DNA of 64,000 nt from Gordonia sp. UBA7599 (GCA_002477755.1 DLKD01000142.1:1-64000), one strand, 5' to 3'; positions 32,977-41,375 are shown, numbered from the stretch's first letter. The notes: generated by a model not told the origin, from the letters alone. Program-made: numbers and translations.

Positions 32977-33468
32977 ATGGACGGTGGATTTGAGGGCATT
33001 TACCGCGAGCACGTGACGCCGCTGTGGCGCTACGTGCGTGTGCGTGTGCCCTCGGACGCCGACGCCGAGGACGTGATCAGCGAAGTGTTCGTCGCCGCGC
33101 TGCGTTCGTGGGACCGCTACGACCCGACGATGGGGACGGTCGGGGCGTGGCTGACCGGGATCGCCCGGCACGGCATCGCGAATTGGTGGCGCAAACAGGG
33201 TCGGGAGGTGCCGGTGGAAACCATCGCCGACGACCAGACCGCGCCCGACGACGACCCGGAGACCGCGACCCTGCGCCGCATCGCCGGCGACGAGGTGCGG
33301 GCCCACCTGTCGGTCTTGACCGCGCGGGAACGCGACGCGGTGGCAATGCGATTTGGGGCACGCCTCTCGTCGTCGGAAATCGGTGCCGCACTGGGGGTTT
33401 CGGCGCCCGCCGCGCGAATGCTGGTGTACCGCGCGGTCGGCAAACTGCGGAAGGAGGTGATCGGATGA
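32977..33468 (+). CDS. ECF-type RNA polymerase sigma factor
   Basis: The 163-residue protein has only sigma regions 2 and 4: FEGIYREHVTPLWRYVRVRV and DAEDVISEVFVAALRSW in region 2, and LTARERDAVAMRFGARLSSSEIGAALGVSAPAARMLVYRA in region 4 with its helix-turn-helix at SSSEIGAALGVS. That is the normal length for an ECF factor. It overlaps the next gene by ATGA; that gene encodes a four-helix membrane protein placed where an anti-sigma factor would be. Four promoter-like motifs in the next 4 kb may be its targets. Confidence 0.85.
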   Translation: MDGGFEGIYREHVTPLWRYVRVRVPSDADAEDVISEVFVAALRSWDRYDPTMGTVGAWLTGIARHGIANWWRKQGREVPVETIADDQTAPDDDPETATLRRIAGDEVRAHLSVLTARERDAVAMRFGARLSSSEIGAALGVSAPAARMLVYRAVGKLRKEVIG

Positions 33469-34133
33469 CTGAGATCTTCGACGATGATCAGGCCGCCGCC
33501 GATGCCCTCGACGTCGCCGTCACCGACGCGATCGCCGGTGACCGCAGCGACCCCACACTCGCCTGGCTGACGGACGCGTTCACCGTAGTGCCGTCGGCGG
33601 AGGCGACCGATCGGATCGCAGAGAGGATCGCCCGCGCGCAGGTCGACCCTGGCCGTTCTCGCCCTGCTGTTGATCGTCCGGTTCAAGCGCGGCCCTCCCA
33701 CACCCGGCCCACCGCGGCGCGTCCGGGCTCGCGACGCCCGACGACGTCTCGACGCGACCTGTGGCGCTGGCCGCGGATTGCCGTTGCGGTACTCGGTGCG
33801 GTGCTGTTCTTCCAGGGGGTGTCGTCGCTGACGTCGGGGTCGTGGATCGCGGAGAACATCGGTGAACCGTTCTCACCGCACGCGATGACCGAAGGCGGGT
33901 TCGCGCTGATCGCCGTCGGGTTCGTTGCGATGGTCGCCTGCCTCGACCGTCAGTGGCTGGTCCTGGGCGTGGCCGCCGCGGTGCCACTGGGGATCATGCT
34001 CGGCGTCCACGGTATCCGCGAAGTCAACGTGTGGGCGTGGGGAGCTGCGCTGCACCTCACCGAGGGCGTGCTGGCGGTCGTGCTGCTGGTGACGTTCGTG
34101 ATCGCCTGGCGGCGGACCCGTTCTTCGCCCTGA
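33465..34133 (+). CDS. Membrane protein, probable anti-sigma partner
   Basis: The 222-residue protein starts with about 65 cytoplasmic residues (acidic, then helical), a Pro/Arg/Ser-rich linker at residues about 65-100, then four membrane helices from about residue 105 to 215 and a short basic tail. No zinc anti-sigma motif (HxxxCxxC) is visible, so it is not a classic ZAS anti-sigma factor. Translational coupling to the ECF sigma gene (ATGA) still makes it the best candidate for a membrane regulator of that sigma. Confidence 0.65.
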   Translation: MTEIFDDDQAAADALDVAVTDAIAGDRSDPTLAWLTDAFTVVPSAEATDRIAERIARAQVDPGRSRPAVDRPVQARPSHTRPTAARPGSRRPTTSRRDLWRWPRIAVAVLGAVLFFQGVSSLTSGSWIAENIGEPFSPHAMTEGGFALIAVGFVAMVACLDRQWLVLGVAAAVPLGIMLGVHGIREVNVWAWGAALHLTEGVLAVVLLVTFVIAWRRTRSSP

Positions 34134-34160
34134 ACCCGGTCTGGTCTCCGGAGGGTCGGA

Positions 34161-35546
34161 CTAGTCCTCGGTGTACTTGGCGAGGGCCTGCGCCAGGCAC
34201 GCGGTGAACTCGTCGGGATCGGGGACGGCGGCCGGATCGACGTTGATTCCGAAGTTCGCGGTGCCGTTGTAGGTGAGTAGGGCGATGTTGATCGCCGCGC
34301 CCGACTTGGGGGCGAACGGGACCAGCGTCGTCACCTGCGCCCCGGCCAGGAAGACCGGGAACGGCGGACCGGGCACGTTGGTCGCGGCGACGTCGACGCC
34401 CTTCATCATCATGCCCGCGAGGCGTTCGGTCGCCGGTGCCGGCAACAGTGCCATCACCTTGTACGTGCCCTCCGCCAGCCCCAGGGCCGGATCGTTGCGG
34501 GCGGTGTCGACGACGTCGACCAGTTGCTTGAGCCGAGTCGTCGGGCCCTTTTCGCCGCACGGGACTATGAAGCGGGCGGGCACCCAGTGGTTGCCGGTCG
34601 CCTCGTCGCCGGGCGCGCGCAGGCTGATCGGCATGTTGATGCGGAAGCCGTCGATCGGGTGGTCGTGCTGACGGTGATAAATGCCGATCGCGTCGGCGAC
34701 CGCAGCGATGAAGACGATGTTCAGAGTGACCCCGGCTTCGTGGGCGGCAGCCTTCAACTTGTCGAGCGGGACGTCGAGAAGCGTGAAGGCGCTGGTGAGC
34801 GACCGGCCGCGCATCCACGTCGAAAGCGGATCGCTCTGCGGGGCCAGCAGTGCCGCCGCCGACGTGGTGGTGCGCCACGTGGTGACCACGGATCCGACCG
34901 GATTGGTGACCAGGCTGCGGATCGATCGGACGTAGGCCTTCGCGCTACCGACGGCCACCTCGCCCAACGCGCCGATCTCGAACTGCGTTGCCTGTCGGAC
35001 GCGGTCGAGCAGTCCGGCCGGATCGGCCTCCGGGGCCGGGGGCAGCGGCCCGAGGTCGGGCTCCTCGGGCGTGAGGTCGAAGAACGATGCGCTCATCGCC
35101 ACGCTGCCCATGCCGTCGGCGACGGAGTGGTGGACCTTGAAGATCACCGCCGCACGACCACCGTCGAGCCCGGTGAGCACCGACATTTCCCACAGTGGCC
35201 GCGAATGGTCGAAGTCGCCGTCGCCCAGCCGGGCCGCGTACACCAGGGCGCCGCCCAGGTCGGCCTCCGACTCGTCGAGGCGGCGCCAGCGCACGTGGTA
35301 GGCCGGGTCGAAATTCGGGTCGGTCTCCCAGCGGGGCGGGGCCGGGGAGAACGGATTGCCGACCGCTCGCTGGCGTAGTCGGGGGAACTTGCGGGTCAGG
35401 CGTTCGGTGCGCTCGACGAGGCGCTGGCGGTCGGGAGCCTTGTCGAGAACGATGAACGAGACGATCGCTGACCGGAGCAGCGGGTCGCCCTCGATGTCGT
35501 ACATGACAGCGTCGAAGGCGCCCATGCGCTCGTCTTTGGGGTGCAT
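34161..35546 (-). CDS. Wax ester synthase / diacylglycerol acyltransferase (WS/DGAT)
   Basis: The 461-residue protein has the WS/DGAT active-site motif HHxxxDG as VHHSVADGMG near residue 135, preceded by FDHSRPLWEMSVL. The C-terminal domain has NVPGPPFPVFLAGA and a closing NFGINVDP. It joins acyl-CoA to long alcohols or diacylglycerol and would store lipid as triacylglycerol or wax ester, common during growth on sterols or fatty acids. The frame is open further upstream, but the ATG at 35546 (HPKDERMGAFDAVMYDIEGD) gives the family N-terminus. It is convergent with the sigma operon. Confidence 0.85.
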   Translation of the reverse strand: MHPKDERMGAFDAVMYDIEGDPLLRSAIVSFIVLDKAPDRQRLVERTERLTRKFPRLRQRAVGNPFSPAPPRWETDPNFDPAYHVRWRRLDESEADLGGALVYAARLGDGDFDHSRPLWEMSVLTGLDGGRAAVIFKVHHSVADGMGSVAMSASFFDLTPEEPDLGPLPPAPEADPAGLLDRVRQATQFEIGALGEVAVGSAKAYVRSIRSLVTNPVGSVVTTWRTTTSAAALLAPQSDPLSTWMRGRSLTSAFTLLDVPLDKLKAAAHEAGVTLNIVFIAAVADAIGIYHRQHDHPIDGFRINMPISLRAPGDEATGNHWVPARFIVPCGEKGPTTRLKQLVDVVDTARNDPALGLAEGTYKVMALLPAPATERLAGMMMKGVDVAATNVPGPPFPVFLAGAQVTTLVPFAPKSGAAINIALLTYNGTANFGINVDPAAVPDPDEFTACLAQALAKYTED

Positions 35547-35597
35547 GGCTCTGATTCTGGACCAGCGCAGTGCGGTGCGGGTGGGGTTTGCCGCGGC

Positions 35598-35608
35598 AGC
35601 GTTACAGC
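35598..35608 (+). promoter_or_regulatory. AGCGTTACAGC promoter-like motif
   Basis: Third member of the GCGTTAC(A/G)G motif group. It lies 26 nt before the ATG of the four-helix membrane protein, followed by GAGCGAAGACGGGG as at the other sites. Confidence 0.4.
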
Positions 35609-35634
35609 GGGGTGCCCGGGAGCGAAGACGGGGT

Positions 35635-36129
35635 ATGAGCCCCTCTACGAAAGATCGGTCCGCGCGGTTGTCGCGGCCGTCCAGCGCAGTGCCTGACTGG
35701 TCGCGCGCAGCACTGGGGCTGCTGGCAGTCCCACAGCTTCTCGTGGGTCTGTGGGCGGTGTTCAATCCTCGCCATTTCTACGACCACTTCCCGGGTTTCG
35801 GTCCGCTGTTGGTCGCCGCCGAGCCACCATTCAACGCCCACCTCGTCTCCGACGCCGGCGCGGGGTTCCTCGCGACCGGGGTCTTCGTCACGATCGCCGC
35901 GTGGTGGGGCTTGCGCCCGCTGGTCTTTGTCGCCGGGGTGTCGTTGACGGCCTTCGCCTTGCCGCACTTCGCCTATCACCTCTTCCACCCGGCCGAGTTG
36001 CTCAGCGGTCCCGAGTACGTGGGGAACCTCGCTGTCCTCGGAGTCGGGTTCGTCGTGCCGCTGGCCGTCGCGATCGCCGCACGGCCGGGGCTCCGCTCAG
36101 CGGGACGGGCCGCCCCGCTGGACGGGTGA
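35635..36129 (+). CDS. Four-helix membrane protein of unknown function
   Basis: I do not recognise this 164-residue protein. After about 25 polar residues it has four hydrophobic helices (LGLLAVPQLLVGLWAVF, then two around a FLATGVFVTIAAWWGL region and FAYHLF, and LAVLGVGFVVPLAVAIAA). Conserved-looking polar points include HFYDHFPGFG and PHFAYHLFHP, with several histidines near the membrane edge. The ATG at 35635 was chosen since the frame upstream runs antisense to the WS/DGAT gene. It has the same promoter-like motif as the sigma factor and may belong to its regulon. Confidence 0.6.
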   Translation: MSPSTKDRSARLSRPSSAVPDWSRAALGLLAVPQLLVGLWAVFNPRHFYDHFPGFGPLLVAAEPPFNAHLVSDAGAGFLATGVFVTIAAWWGLRPLVFVAGVSLTAFALPHFAYHLFHPAELLSGPEYVGNLAVLGVGFVVPLAVAIAARPGLRSAGRAAPLDG

Positions 36130-36152
36130 GGCCGGTCACATCGGTGCGCTCC

Positions 36153-36163
36153 GGCGTTACGGT
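36153..36163 (+). promoter_or_regulatory. GGCGTTACGGT promoter-like motif before the AhpD-like gene
   Basis: Fourth copy of the motif, identical over 11 nt to the copy at 32351, 95 nt before the AhpD/CMD-like gene start. A GAAGGAGGAG-like sequence follows, as at the other sites. Confidence 0.45.
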
Positions 36164-36257
36164 GGGTGCCGCCGCGACCAAGGAGGAGTAGACCGATCCG
36201 AAAACTCGACCCGCTCGCTCCGCTCCCGGTGTCGGGCAGCGCAGTCAGGAGGACACT

Positions 36258-36809
36258 ATGCGCGCACTTCACCGTCTCTGGAGCTACCTCAAGGTTTTTG
36301 CGAAGTCCAAGCGGAATCGCATGGACCTTTATGCCTGGCTGGTCCGGCGGCCACAGGTGCTCATCGCCACCGGGGGGTACGAGGTGTCGCTACTGTTCTC
36401 CAACCGCCTCGACCCGCATTACAAGGAGCTCGCGCTGCTCAAGTCAGCGGGGATGGTTAGCTGCGAGTTCTGCCTCGACATCGGCTCCGCTCTGGCCCGC
36501 ACCGCCGGCATCAGCGAGCAGGCGCTGCGCGACCTACCCGTCTACGCCGAGTCCGATGTCTACACCGACCTGGAGAAGCTGGTGCTGTCCTTCGCCGAGG
36601 CGATGACCGCGACGCCGGCCGTCGGTGACGACCTGACTCGCATCCGCGAGGGACTCCTCGATCACTTCACCAAGGGGCAGGTCGCCGAATTGGCCGCCGA
36701 GATCGCCTGGGAGAACCAGCGCGCACGGCTCAACCAGGCTTTGGGTGTCCGCCCGACCGGTATGTCGGATGGAGCGGCCTGCGCGTTGCCGGAGCGTCGC
36801 GTCTCGTAG
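36258..36809 (+). CDS. Carboxymuconolactone decarboxylase/AhpD-like protein
   Basis: The 183-residue protein has the AhpD/CMD core: ELALLKSAGMVSCEFCLDIGSALARTAGI, where Cys-Glu-Phe-Cys is the redox CxxC and the downstream region is the proton-relay site (histidine replaced by Asp-Ile-Gly). The rest is helical. Such proteins act as hydroperoxide-related thiol redox enzymes or as lyase-like members of unknown role. The start has CAGGAGGACACT upstream. In some ECF groups CMD genes are sigma targets. Here the sigma gene is 3.3 kb away and the shared motif is the only link. Confidence 0.78.
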   Translation: MRALHRLWSYLKVFAKSKRNRMDLYAWLVRRPQVLIATGGYEVSLLFSNRLDPHYKELALLKSAGMVSCEFCLDIGSALARTAGISEQALRDLPVYAESDVYTDLEKLVLSFAEAMTATPAVGDDLTRIREGLLDHFTKGQVAELAAEIAWENQRARLNQALGVRPTGMSDGAACALPERRVS

Positions 36810-36935
36810 CGGTCTTCCGGTGATACCGCGCGGACGACCGCCGTTCATCGGTGAGGTCATCGTCGCAGTTCAGGGCTATTTATGAGCCTCATCACGTCGA
36901 TGTCCTCTCACTGAGCGGTTTCTCGCTGTGCGCCT

Positions 36936-36970
36936 TAGGATTGCGCCGTCAGATGGCATGAGGACGGCGC
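36936..36970 (+). promoter_or_regulatory. -10 box and 5' leader hairpin before the glycine-zipper protein
   Basis: TAGGAT (36936-36941) is a good -10 box. Starting 2 nt later, GCGCCGTC (36943-36950) pairs perfectly with GACGGCGC (36963-36970), so the mRNA would begin at or near a stable stem. GGAAGG then precedes the ATG at 36998. This may protect the message or gate translation. Confidence 0.45.
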
Positions 36971-36997
36971 GATCGCGCACAACGGAAGGCTTGGATC

Positions 36998-38002
36998 ATG
37001 GATACCGGCATCACCGAAGGGGCCGCATTGGGCCCGAGTAAATCCCCGGGCGGCATCCGCACGGCCACCGTCGGACTGGTCGGCCTGGCCTTGGCTGCCG
37101 GCGTCGCCACCGCGGCCACGCCCGCATTCTCGGCCGCTGCGGCACCCATCGCCGCCGCGCACACCGCTCCGACTGCGAAGCCGGCACCGGCGACCGCCAT
37201 GCGCTTCACCTCCGGCCTCAACCCCGCGACGTCGCCGGCCGCCGCCGCGGTGATGACGGACACCGCCGTCGCACTGAACGTCGCCGCCACTCCGCTGTCG
37301 GCCCCGCCGGCCATCAAGGCCAACACGCCGCTGAAGAAGGCCGCCGACGGGTTCCGCCACACCGTGGCCAGCCCCGACGTCGTCGGACTGTCCACCCTCA
37401 CCGGTGCCGCTGTCGGCGCGGTGATCGGGTTCGGCGTCGGATTCCTGGTCGCCCCGCTCGTCGGTGCGGTCGGCGTCGGCATCGCAGCAATCGGCACGGC
37501 TGCCTGCGCGGCCGCCACGTCCCCGACCGTCGTCGGTAGCGTGCTCTGCATCGTCGCCGTCCCGTTGCTCAGCGTCATCGCGGTTCCCCTGGCCACCGTC
37601 GCGTCGCCCATCATCGGCGCGGTGATCGGCGGTGTCATCGGGGCGACTGTCGGTGCCGGCATCGGCGCCTCCTACGCGTCGGCTCCGGTCAAGGTCTCCG
37701 CACGCAAGCAGGCGAACGCCAAGGCGAAGCTTCGCGCGGCACAGGTCGACCAGCTCGTCGGTGCGCTCCCCGCACCGGTCGCCAAGGCTGCCGCCACCGA
37801 CCCGACCGCCAAGCAGCTGCGGCGCAACGTTGACCGACTCGTCAAGGACAACTCCGGCCTGGCTCAGGCGCTGGATTTCGTGACGGTGCTCGTCCCGCAG
37901 AAGGCTGAGAAGACCGCGACCTGCGCGCCGAAGAAGGCTTCGCATGTGCCGGCGCGCAAGACCTGCACGTCGAAGAAGGTCGCACTTCAGCCGACGAAGT
38001 AG
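36998..38002 (+). CDS. Exported hypothetical protein with glycine-zipper membrane core and lysine-rich tail
   Basis: I recognise no family for this 334-residue protein. Residues about 20-50 look like a long signal or anchor segment (ATVGLVGLALAAGVATAATPAFSA). Residues 50-120 are Ala/Pro/Thr-rich. Residues about 125-225 are strongly hydrophobic with glycine-zipper spacing (GAAVGAVIGFGVGFLV, IIGAVIGGVIGATVGAGIGASYAS), as in pore- or helix-packing proteins. The C-terminus is Lys-rich with three cysteines (TCAPKK, KTCTSKK). It has its own promoter, leader hairpin and strong terminator, so it is probably an independent, well-expressed gene. Confidence 0.6.
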   Translation: MDTGITEGAALGPSKSPGGIRTATVGLVGLALAAGVATAATPAFSAAAAPIAAAHTAPTAKPAPATAMRFTSGLNPATSPAAAAVMTDTAVALNVAATPLSAPPAIKANTPLKKAADGFRHTVASPDVVGLSTLTGAAVGAVIGFGVGFLVAPLVGAVGVGIAAIGTAACAAATSPTVVGSVLCIVAVPLLSVIAVPLATVASPIIGAVIGGVIGATVGAGIGASYASAPVKVSARKQANAKAKLRAAQVDQLVGALPAPVAKAAATDPTAKQLRRNVDRLVKDNSGLAQALDFVTVLVPQKAEKTATCAPKKASHVPARKTCTSKKVALQPTK

Positions 38003-38015
38003 GCAGCTGCTGAAA

Positions 38016-38074
38016 AAGCCCCCCTGGTGACCGGTCGAGGGAGTATTTCCCTCGGAGAGTCAGCAGGGGGGCTT
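38016..38074. terminator. Strong bidirectional terminator between convergent genes
   Basis: AAGCCCCCCTG (38016-38026) pairs perfectly with CAGGGGGGCTT (38064-38074); inside, CGAGGGA-GTATT-TCCCTCG makes a second stem. An A-run precedes the left arm, which reads as a U-tract for the minus-strand operon. It ends the glycine-zipper gene and ltp3. Confidence 0.75.
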
Positions 38075-38090
38075 CGTCAGCATGTCGGGC

Positions 38091-39269
38091 TCAGTGCTCG
38101 GGCTTGTCCGCCCCGACCAGCCACATCGAGAAGTACTGCGAACCGCCGCCGTAGGCGTGCCCGACGGCCTTGCGCGCATCCTTGACCTGGTGGTCGCCGC
38201 CCTTGCCCATCACCTGAATGGCGGCCTCGGCGAACCGGATCATGCCCGACGCGCCGATCGGATTCGACGACAAGACGCCGCCGGAAGCGTTGAACGGGAT
38301 CTTCCCGCCGATCTCCGTTTCGCCGGCCTCGGTCAGCTTCCAGCCCTCGCCCTCGGGCGCGAAGCCCAGGTTCTCCAGCCACATCGGCTCGAACCAGGAG
38401 AACGGCACGTAGATCTCCGCGGCGTCGATCTCCTCGATCGGATTGGTGATCCCGCCGGATTTCCACAGTGCGGCCGACGCGTCCCGACCGGCCTGCGGGT
38501 TCACGACGTTGCGGTGGGCGAAGCTCAGCGGCTCGGTGCGCATCGCGGTCGCGTGGATCCACGCCACCGGGTTGCCCGCGGCCACGGCGGAATCCGCGAC
38601 GTCCTCCGCGCCGATGACCAGCGCGCACGCGCCGTCGGACGACGGGCAGGTCTCGTCGAAGCGGATCGGGTCCCACAGCATCTGGGACTCCATGATCTTC
38701 TCGACCGTCATGTCCGGCTGGTGCAGGTGTGCCAGCGGGTTGAGCGCCCCGTTGCGACGGTCCTTCGCCGCGACGATGGCACCGATGTGCGACGGTGCTC
38801 CGGAACGGCGGATGTAGGCGCGCACGTGCGGCGCGAAGAAGCCGCCGGCGCCAGCGCCCACCGGCTTGGTGAACGGCACCGGGATCGACAGCGCCCACAT
38901 GGCGTTGGACTCCGACTGCTTCTCCCATGCAACGGCGAGCACGCGCTTGTGCACGCCGGCAAAGACGAGGGATGCGGCGACGTTGGCGGTCGAACCGCCC
39001 ACCGAACCCGCGGTGTGCACGCGGATGAGCCGCTTGCCGACGGCGCCCAACGACTGCGCCATCGCGAACTCGGGGATCATGGTGCCCTCGAACAGGTCGG
39101 GGGCCTTGCCGACGACGATGGCGTCGATCTCGTCGATCGAGACCCCCGCGTCGGCGAGAGCGGCGTCGATGGCCTCACGGCACATACCGGCCATTGTGAC
39201 GTCGGGGCGCTTGGAAACGTACTTGGTCTGCCCGGTGCCCAGCACCGCGGCGCGATTGCGGTAACCCAT
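38091..39269 (-). CDS. ltp3: Ltp3-like thiolase-fold lipid-transfer protein
   Basis: This 392-residue thiolase-superfamily protein lacks the ordinary CxS thiolase motif. It matches the non-thiolytic SCP-x/Ltp group: VGKAPDLFEGTMIPEFAMAQSLG, HTAGSVGGSTANVAASLV, and NASGGVLSSNPIGASGMIRF at the C-terminus, with AYGGGSQYFSMWL at the end. Ltp3 and Ltp4 act in retro-aldol cleavage of C24-branched sterol side chains in Rhodococcus. It starts with an ATG overlapping the ltp4 stop by one base. The order DUF35-ltp4-ltp3 matches Rv3521-Rv3522-Rv3523. Confidence 0.85.
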   Translation of the reverse strand: MGYRNRAAVLGTGQTKYVSKRPDVTMAGMCREAIDAALADAGVSIDEIDAIVVGKAPDLFEGTMIPEFAMAQSLGAVGKRLIRVHTAGSVGGSTANVAASLVFAGVHKRVLAVAWEKQSESNAMWALSIPVPFTKPVGAGAGGFFAPHVRAYIRRSGAPSHIGAIVAAKDRRNGALNPLAHLHQPDMTVEKIMESQMLWDPIRFDETCPSSDGACALVIGAEDVADSAVAAGNPVAWIHATAMRTEPLSFAHRNVVNPQAGRDASAALWKSGGITNPIEEIDAAEIYVPFSWFEPMWLENLGFAPEGEGWKLTEAGETEIGGKIPFNASGGVLSSNPIGASGMIRFAEAAIQVMGKGGDHQVKDARKAVGHAYGGGSQYFSMWLVGADKPEH

Positions 39270-40306
39270 CAGGAAGCCACCTCCGAAGCCAGCGTGACGA
39301 CCATGTTCTGTTGCAGGACCGGCCCGCCCGACGCGTGGGCGACTGCCGTCGAGGCGTCGCCTGCGAGGATCGCGTGCGCGGCGTAGCCGATCCGTTGCAG
39401 GCCTGCGGAGAACAACGCGTTTCCGGCCAGTGCACCGCCGGACGGATTGATCCGCACCGAGTCGGGTAGTCGCAGGGCCTGCTTCACGATCAGCTCCTCG
39501 TGGGTGAAGGCGGCGTGGATCTCCGCGACGTCGACGGCACGGCTGCGGTCGCCGAAGGCGGTGTCGCCGGCCAGCGTCGTCGACGGTGAGGCGGTGAGGT
39601 CCCGGGCGCCGAAGTTCGGCGAGTCGATCCGGTGGTCCCAGCCGGTGATGAATGCCGGGTTGGCGACCAGTTCGCGCGCCCGCTCCTCGGAGGCGAGGAT
39701 GACGGCTGCCGCGGCATCGGCGAACGGCGCGATGTCATGGGCGCGCAGGGGGTCGGCGACGTACGGTGCGGCCAGCAACTCGTCCACGGATTTGCCGGTG
39801 GTGCGCGCAGCCACCGCGGCCATGTCGGCCTCGGTCCAGGCGCCCGCGTCGATCCCAGCGCGGGCCTGCAGGCCACCCAGCGAACTGGCGCGGGGCCACA
39901 GTGGCGCGACGGTGTACGGGTCGGTCTCCAGCGCCAGCGTCAGATCGGCGTCCGATGCGCTCGGCTTGCCGAACCCGTAGGCCAGGGCGAGGTCGACCTC
40001 ACCGGTCAGGATCTTGACGTAGGCCTCGTACAGTGCCCACGCGCCGTCCATCTCGACGTGCGACTCGTTGATCGGCGGCATGGCGCCGATCGCGTCGATG
40101 GCCGAGATGAACGAGAAGGCGCGCCCGGCCAAATAATCCGACGATCCGCTGCACCAGAAGCCGATGTCGGTACGGACGATGCCGAGCTCGGCGTAGAGCT
40201 TGTCGAAGCAGGGGATCAACATTTCGACGCCGTTGGTGGTGCCGTGCGTCTGCGCGACGTTGGGGCTGTGCGCGAATCCGACGACCGCGACTTTCGGGGT
40301 GGTCAT
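39269..40306 (-). CDS. ltp4: Ltp4-like thiolase-fold lipid-transfer protein
   Basis: The 345-residue thiolase-fold protein starts KVAVVGFAHSPNVAQTHGTTNGVEML, has FWCSGSSDYLAGRAFSF near residue 55 and GGALAGNALFSAGL near 300. It is shorter than thiolases and, with ltp3, probably forms a complex with the DUF35 protein encoded just upstream. The real ATG is at 40306, overlapping the DUF35 stop as TGATG; the frame is open far upstream but only as antisense noise. Expected to be KstR-controlled through the box at 41333. Confidence 0.83.
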   Translation of the reverse strand: MTTPKVAVVGFAHSPNVAQTHGTTNGVEMLIPCFDKLYAELGIVRTDIGFWCSGSSDYLAGRAFSFISAIDAIGAMPPINESHVEMDGAWALYEAYVKILTGEVDLALAYGFGKPSASDADLTLALETDPYTVAPLWPRASSLGGLQARAGIDAGAWTEADMAAVAARTTGKSVDELLAAPYVADPLRAHDIAPFADAAAAVILASEERARELVANPAFITGWDHRIDSPNFGARDLTASPSTTLAGDTAFGDRSRAVDVAEIHAAFTHEELIVKQALRLPDSVRINPSGGALAGNALFSAGLQRIGYAAHAILAGDASTAVAHASGGPVLQQNMVVTLASEVAS

Positions 40307-41325
40307 CACACGTGCTCCTGGTAGGTGGCGTACTCGGCGTCGGGCTCGCCGGTCGGCTGGAAGTGGCTGATGTTGCCCACCGAGTGCTCCCACTCGTCCT
40401 GCGGCAACCACACCGCCTTCACGCGCATGCCCATGCGGACCTCGTCGGCAGGGCAGTCGAGGATCAAGTGCAGCAGCGGGATGTCCGTGCCGTCGAGCAG
40501 CACGTAGGCCGCGACGTAGGGCGGCTTGATCCGCTGGCCCTGGAACGGCACGTTGACGATGCAGAACGTGGTGACGATACCGGTGTCGGGCAGGTCGACG
40601 TACTCGGCCGACGGTGCCCCGTCGGCGGGGCTGACGTCGCGCGGCGGGAAGTAGACGCGTCCGGCGTCGACGCCGGAGGCGATCCGGTTGCCGATCAAGC
40701 GCCCCTGGGCGATGCCGTCGAGGAACACCGACTCGGCCTCGGTGGCGCTGTGGGTGATCGCCGTCGAGATCGGGGTGCGCACGATGATGCCGCGCGAATC
40801 GTCGGGCAGTTCGGCGGTGTTGTTCGGCGCCTGCTCGATGCTGTCGCCGGGGGCGAAGTGTGCGATGTCGGTGATGAGCCCCGTGCGGGCCGCGCGCCAC
40901 GTGGCGTGCACTCGCATCCCGGTGCTCATGGCGGCGGGGGAGTCGACGGCGACGGCGTGCAACAGTGCGGTGTCGGCGCCGTCGAGGCGGATCAGCGCCC
41001 AGGCGAATGGCCGGTCGGACGGCTGCGCGGGCACCGGCTGCTCCTGCCACGACCACGAGACGACGGTGCCCACGGTCGCGACGTCGACGAATTCCGCCGA
41101 GGCTCGGCCGGTCACCGTGTCGAACTCGACGGGCGGCACGAACACCTTCCCGTCGCTGTTCACCGACCCGACGATTCGCCCGTCGCGCAAGGCGAGGGCG
41201 AACACGGACAGCACGGGTCCGAGCGATCGGGTGTAGTCGAAGTGGTTGGTCAGCTGGGCCGAAAGGATGGTCGCGGTGGGAGGGGGAACGGTCGCGACGG
41301 GATCGGCGATGGGGCTTGTCCTCAC
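40306..41325 (-). CDS. Double DUF35 OB-fold protein (Rv3521-like)
   Basis: The 339-residue protein carries two DUF35-type OB folds: one with GKVFVPPVEFDTVTG and one with GRVYFPPRDVSPADG, each followed by EYVDLPDTGIVTTF or AEFVDVATVGTVVS. The zinc-binding cysteines usual ahead of FPP in DUF35 proteins are absent in both halves. DUF35 proteins form complexes with Ltp thiolases and hold the acyl-CoA. The GTG at 41325 was chosen: it follows a KstR box by 7 nt, and the DUF35 fold starts right after it. Confidence 0.82.
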   Translation of the reverse strand: MRTSPIADPVATVPPPTATILSAQLTNHFDYTRSLGPVLSVFALALRDGRIVGSVNSDGKVFVPPVEFDTVTGRASAEFVDVATVGTVVSWSWQEQPVPAQPSDRPFAWALIRLDGADTALLHAVAVDSPAAMSTGMRVHATWRAARTGLITDIAHFAPGDSIEQAPNNTAELPDDSRGIIVRTPISTAITHSATEAESVFLDGIAQGRLIGNRIASGVDAGRVYFPPRDVSPADGAPSAEYVDLPDTGIVTTFCIVNVPFQGQRIKPPYVAAYVLLDGTDIPLLHLILDCPADEVRMGMRVKAVWLPQDEWEHSVGNISHFQPTGEPDAEYATYQEHV

Positions 41326-41332
41326 AGCCTCT

Positions 41333-41350
41333 ACTAGAACACGTTCTAGT
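41333..41350 (-). promoter_or_regulatory. KstR-type operator before the DUF35-ltp4-ltp3 operon
   Basis: ACTAGAACACGTTCTAGT is an almost perfect 18-bp palindrome with the full KstR core. It lies 7 nt before the DUF35 GTG and 25 nt after the stop of the Baeyer-Villiger gene. Confidence 0.88.
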
Positions 41351-41375
41351 TTTGCGCGCAAGGAGTCCGTGGGCT

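Noticed and set aside
34161-35765. Longer start (35765) for the WS/DGAT gene
   Set aside because: It would add 73 Arg/Ser-rich residues antisense to the next gene and remove the normal family N-terminus.
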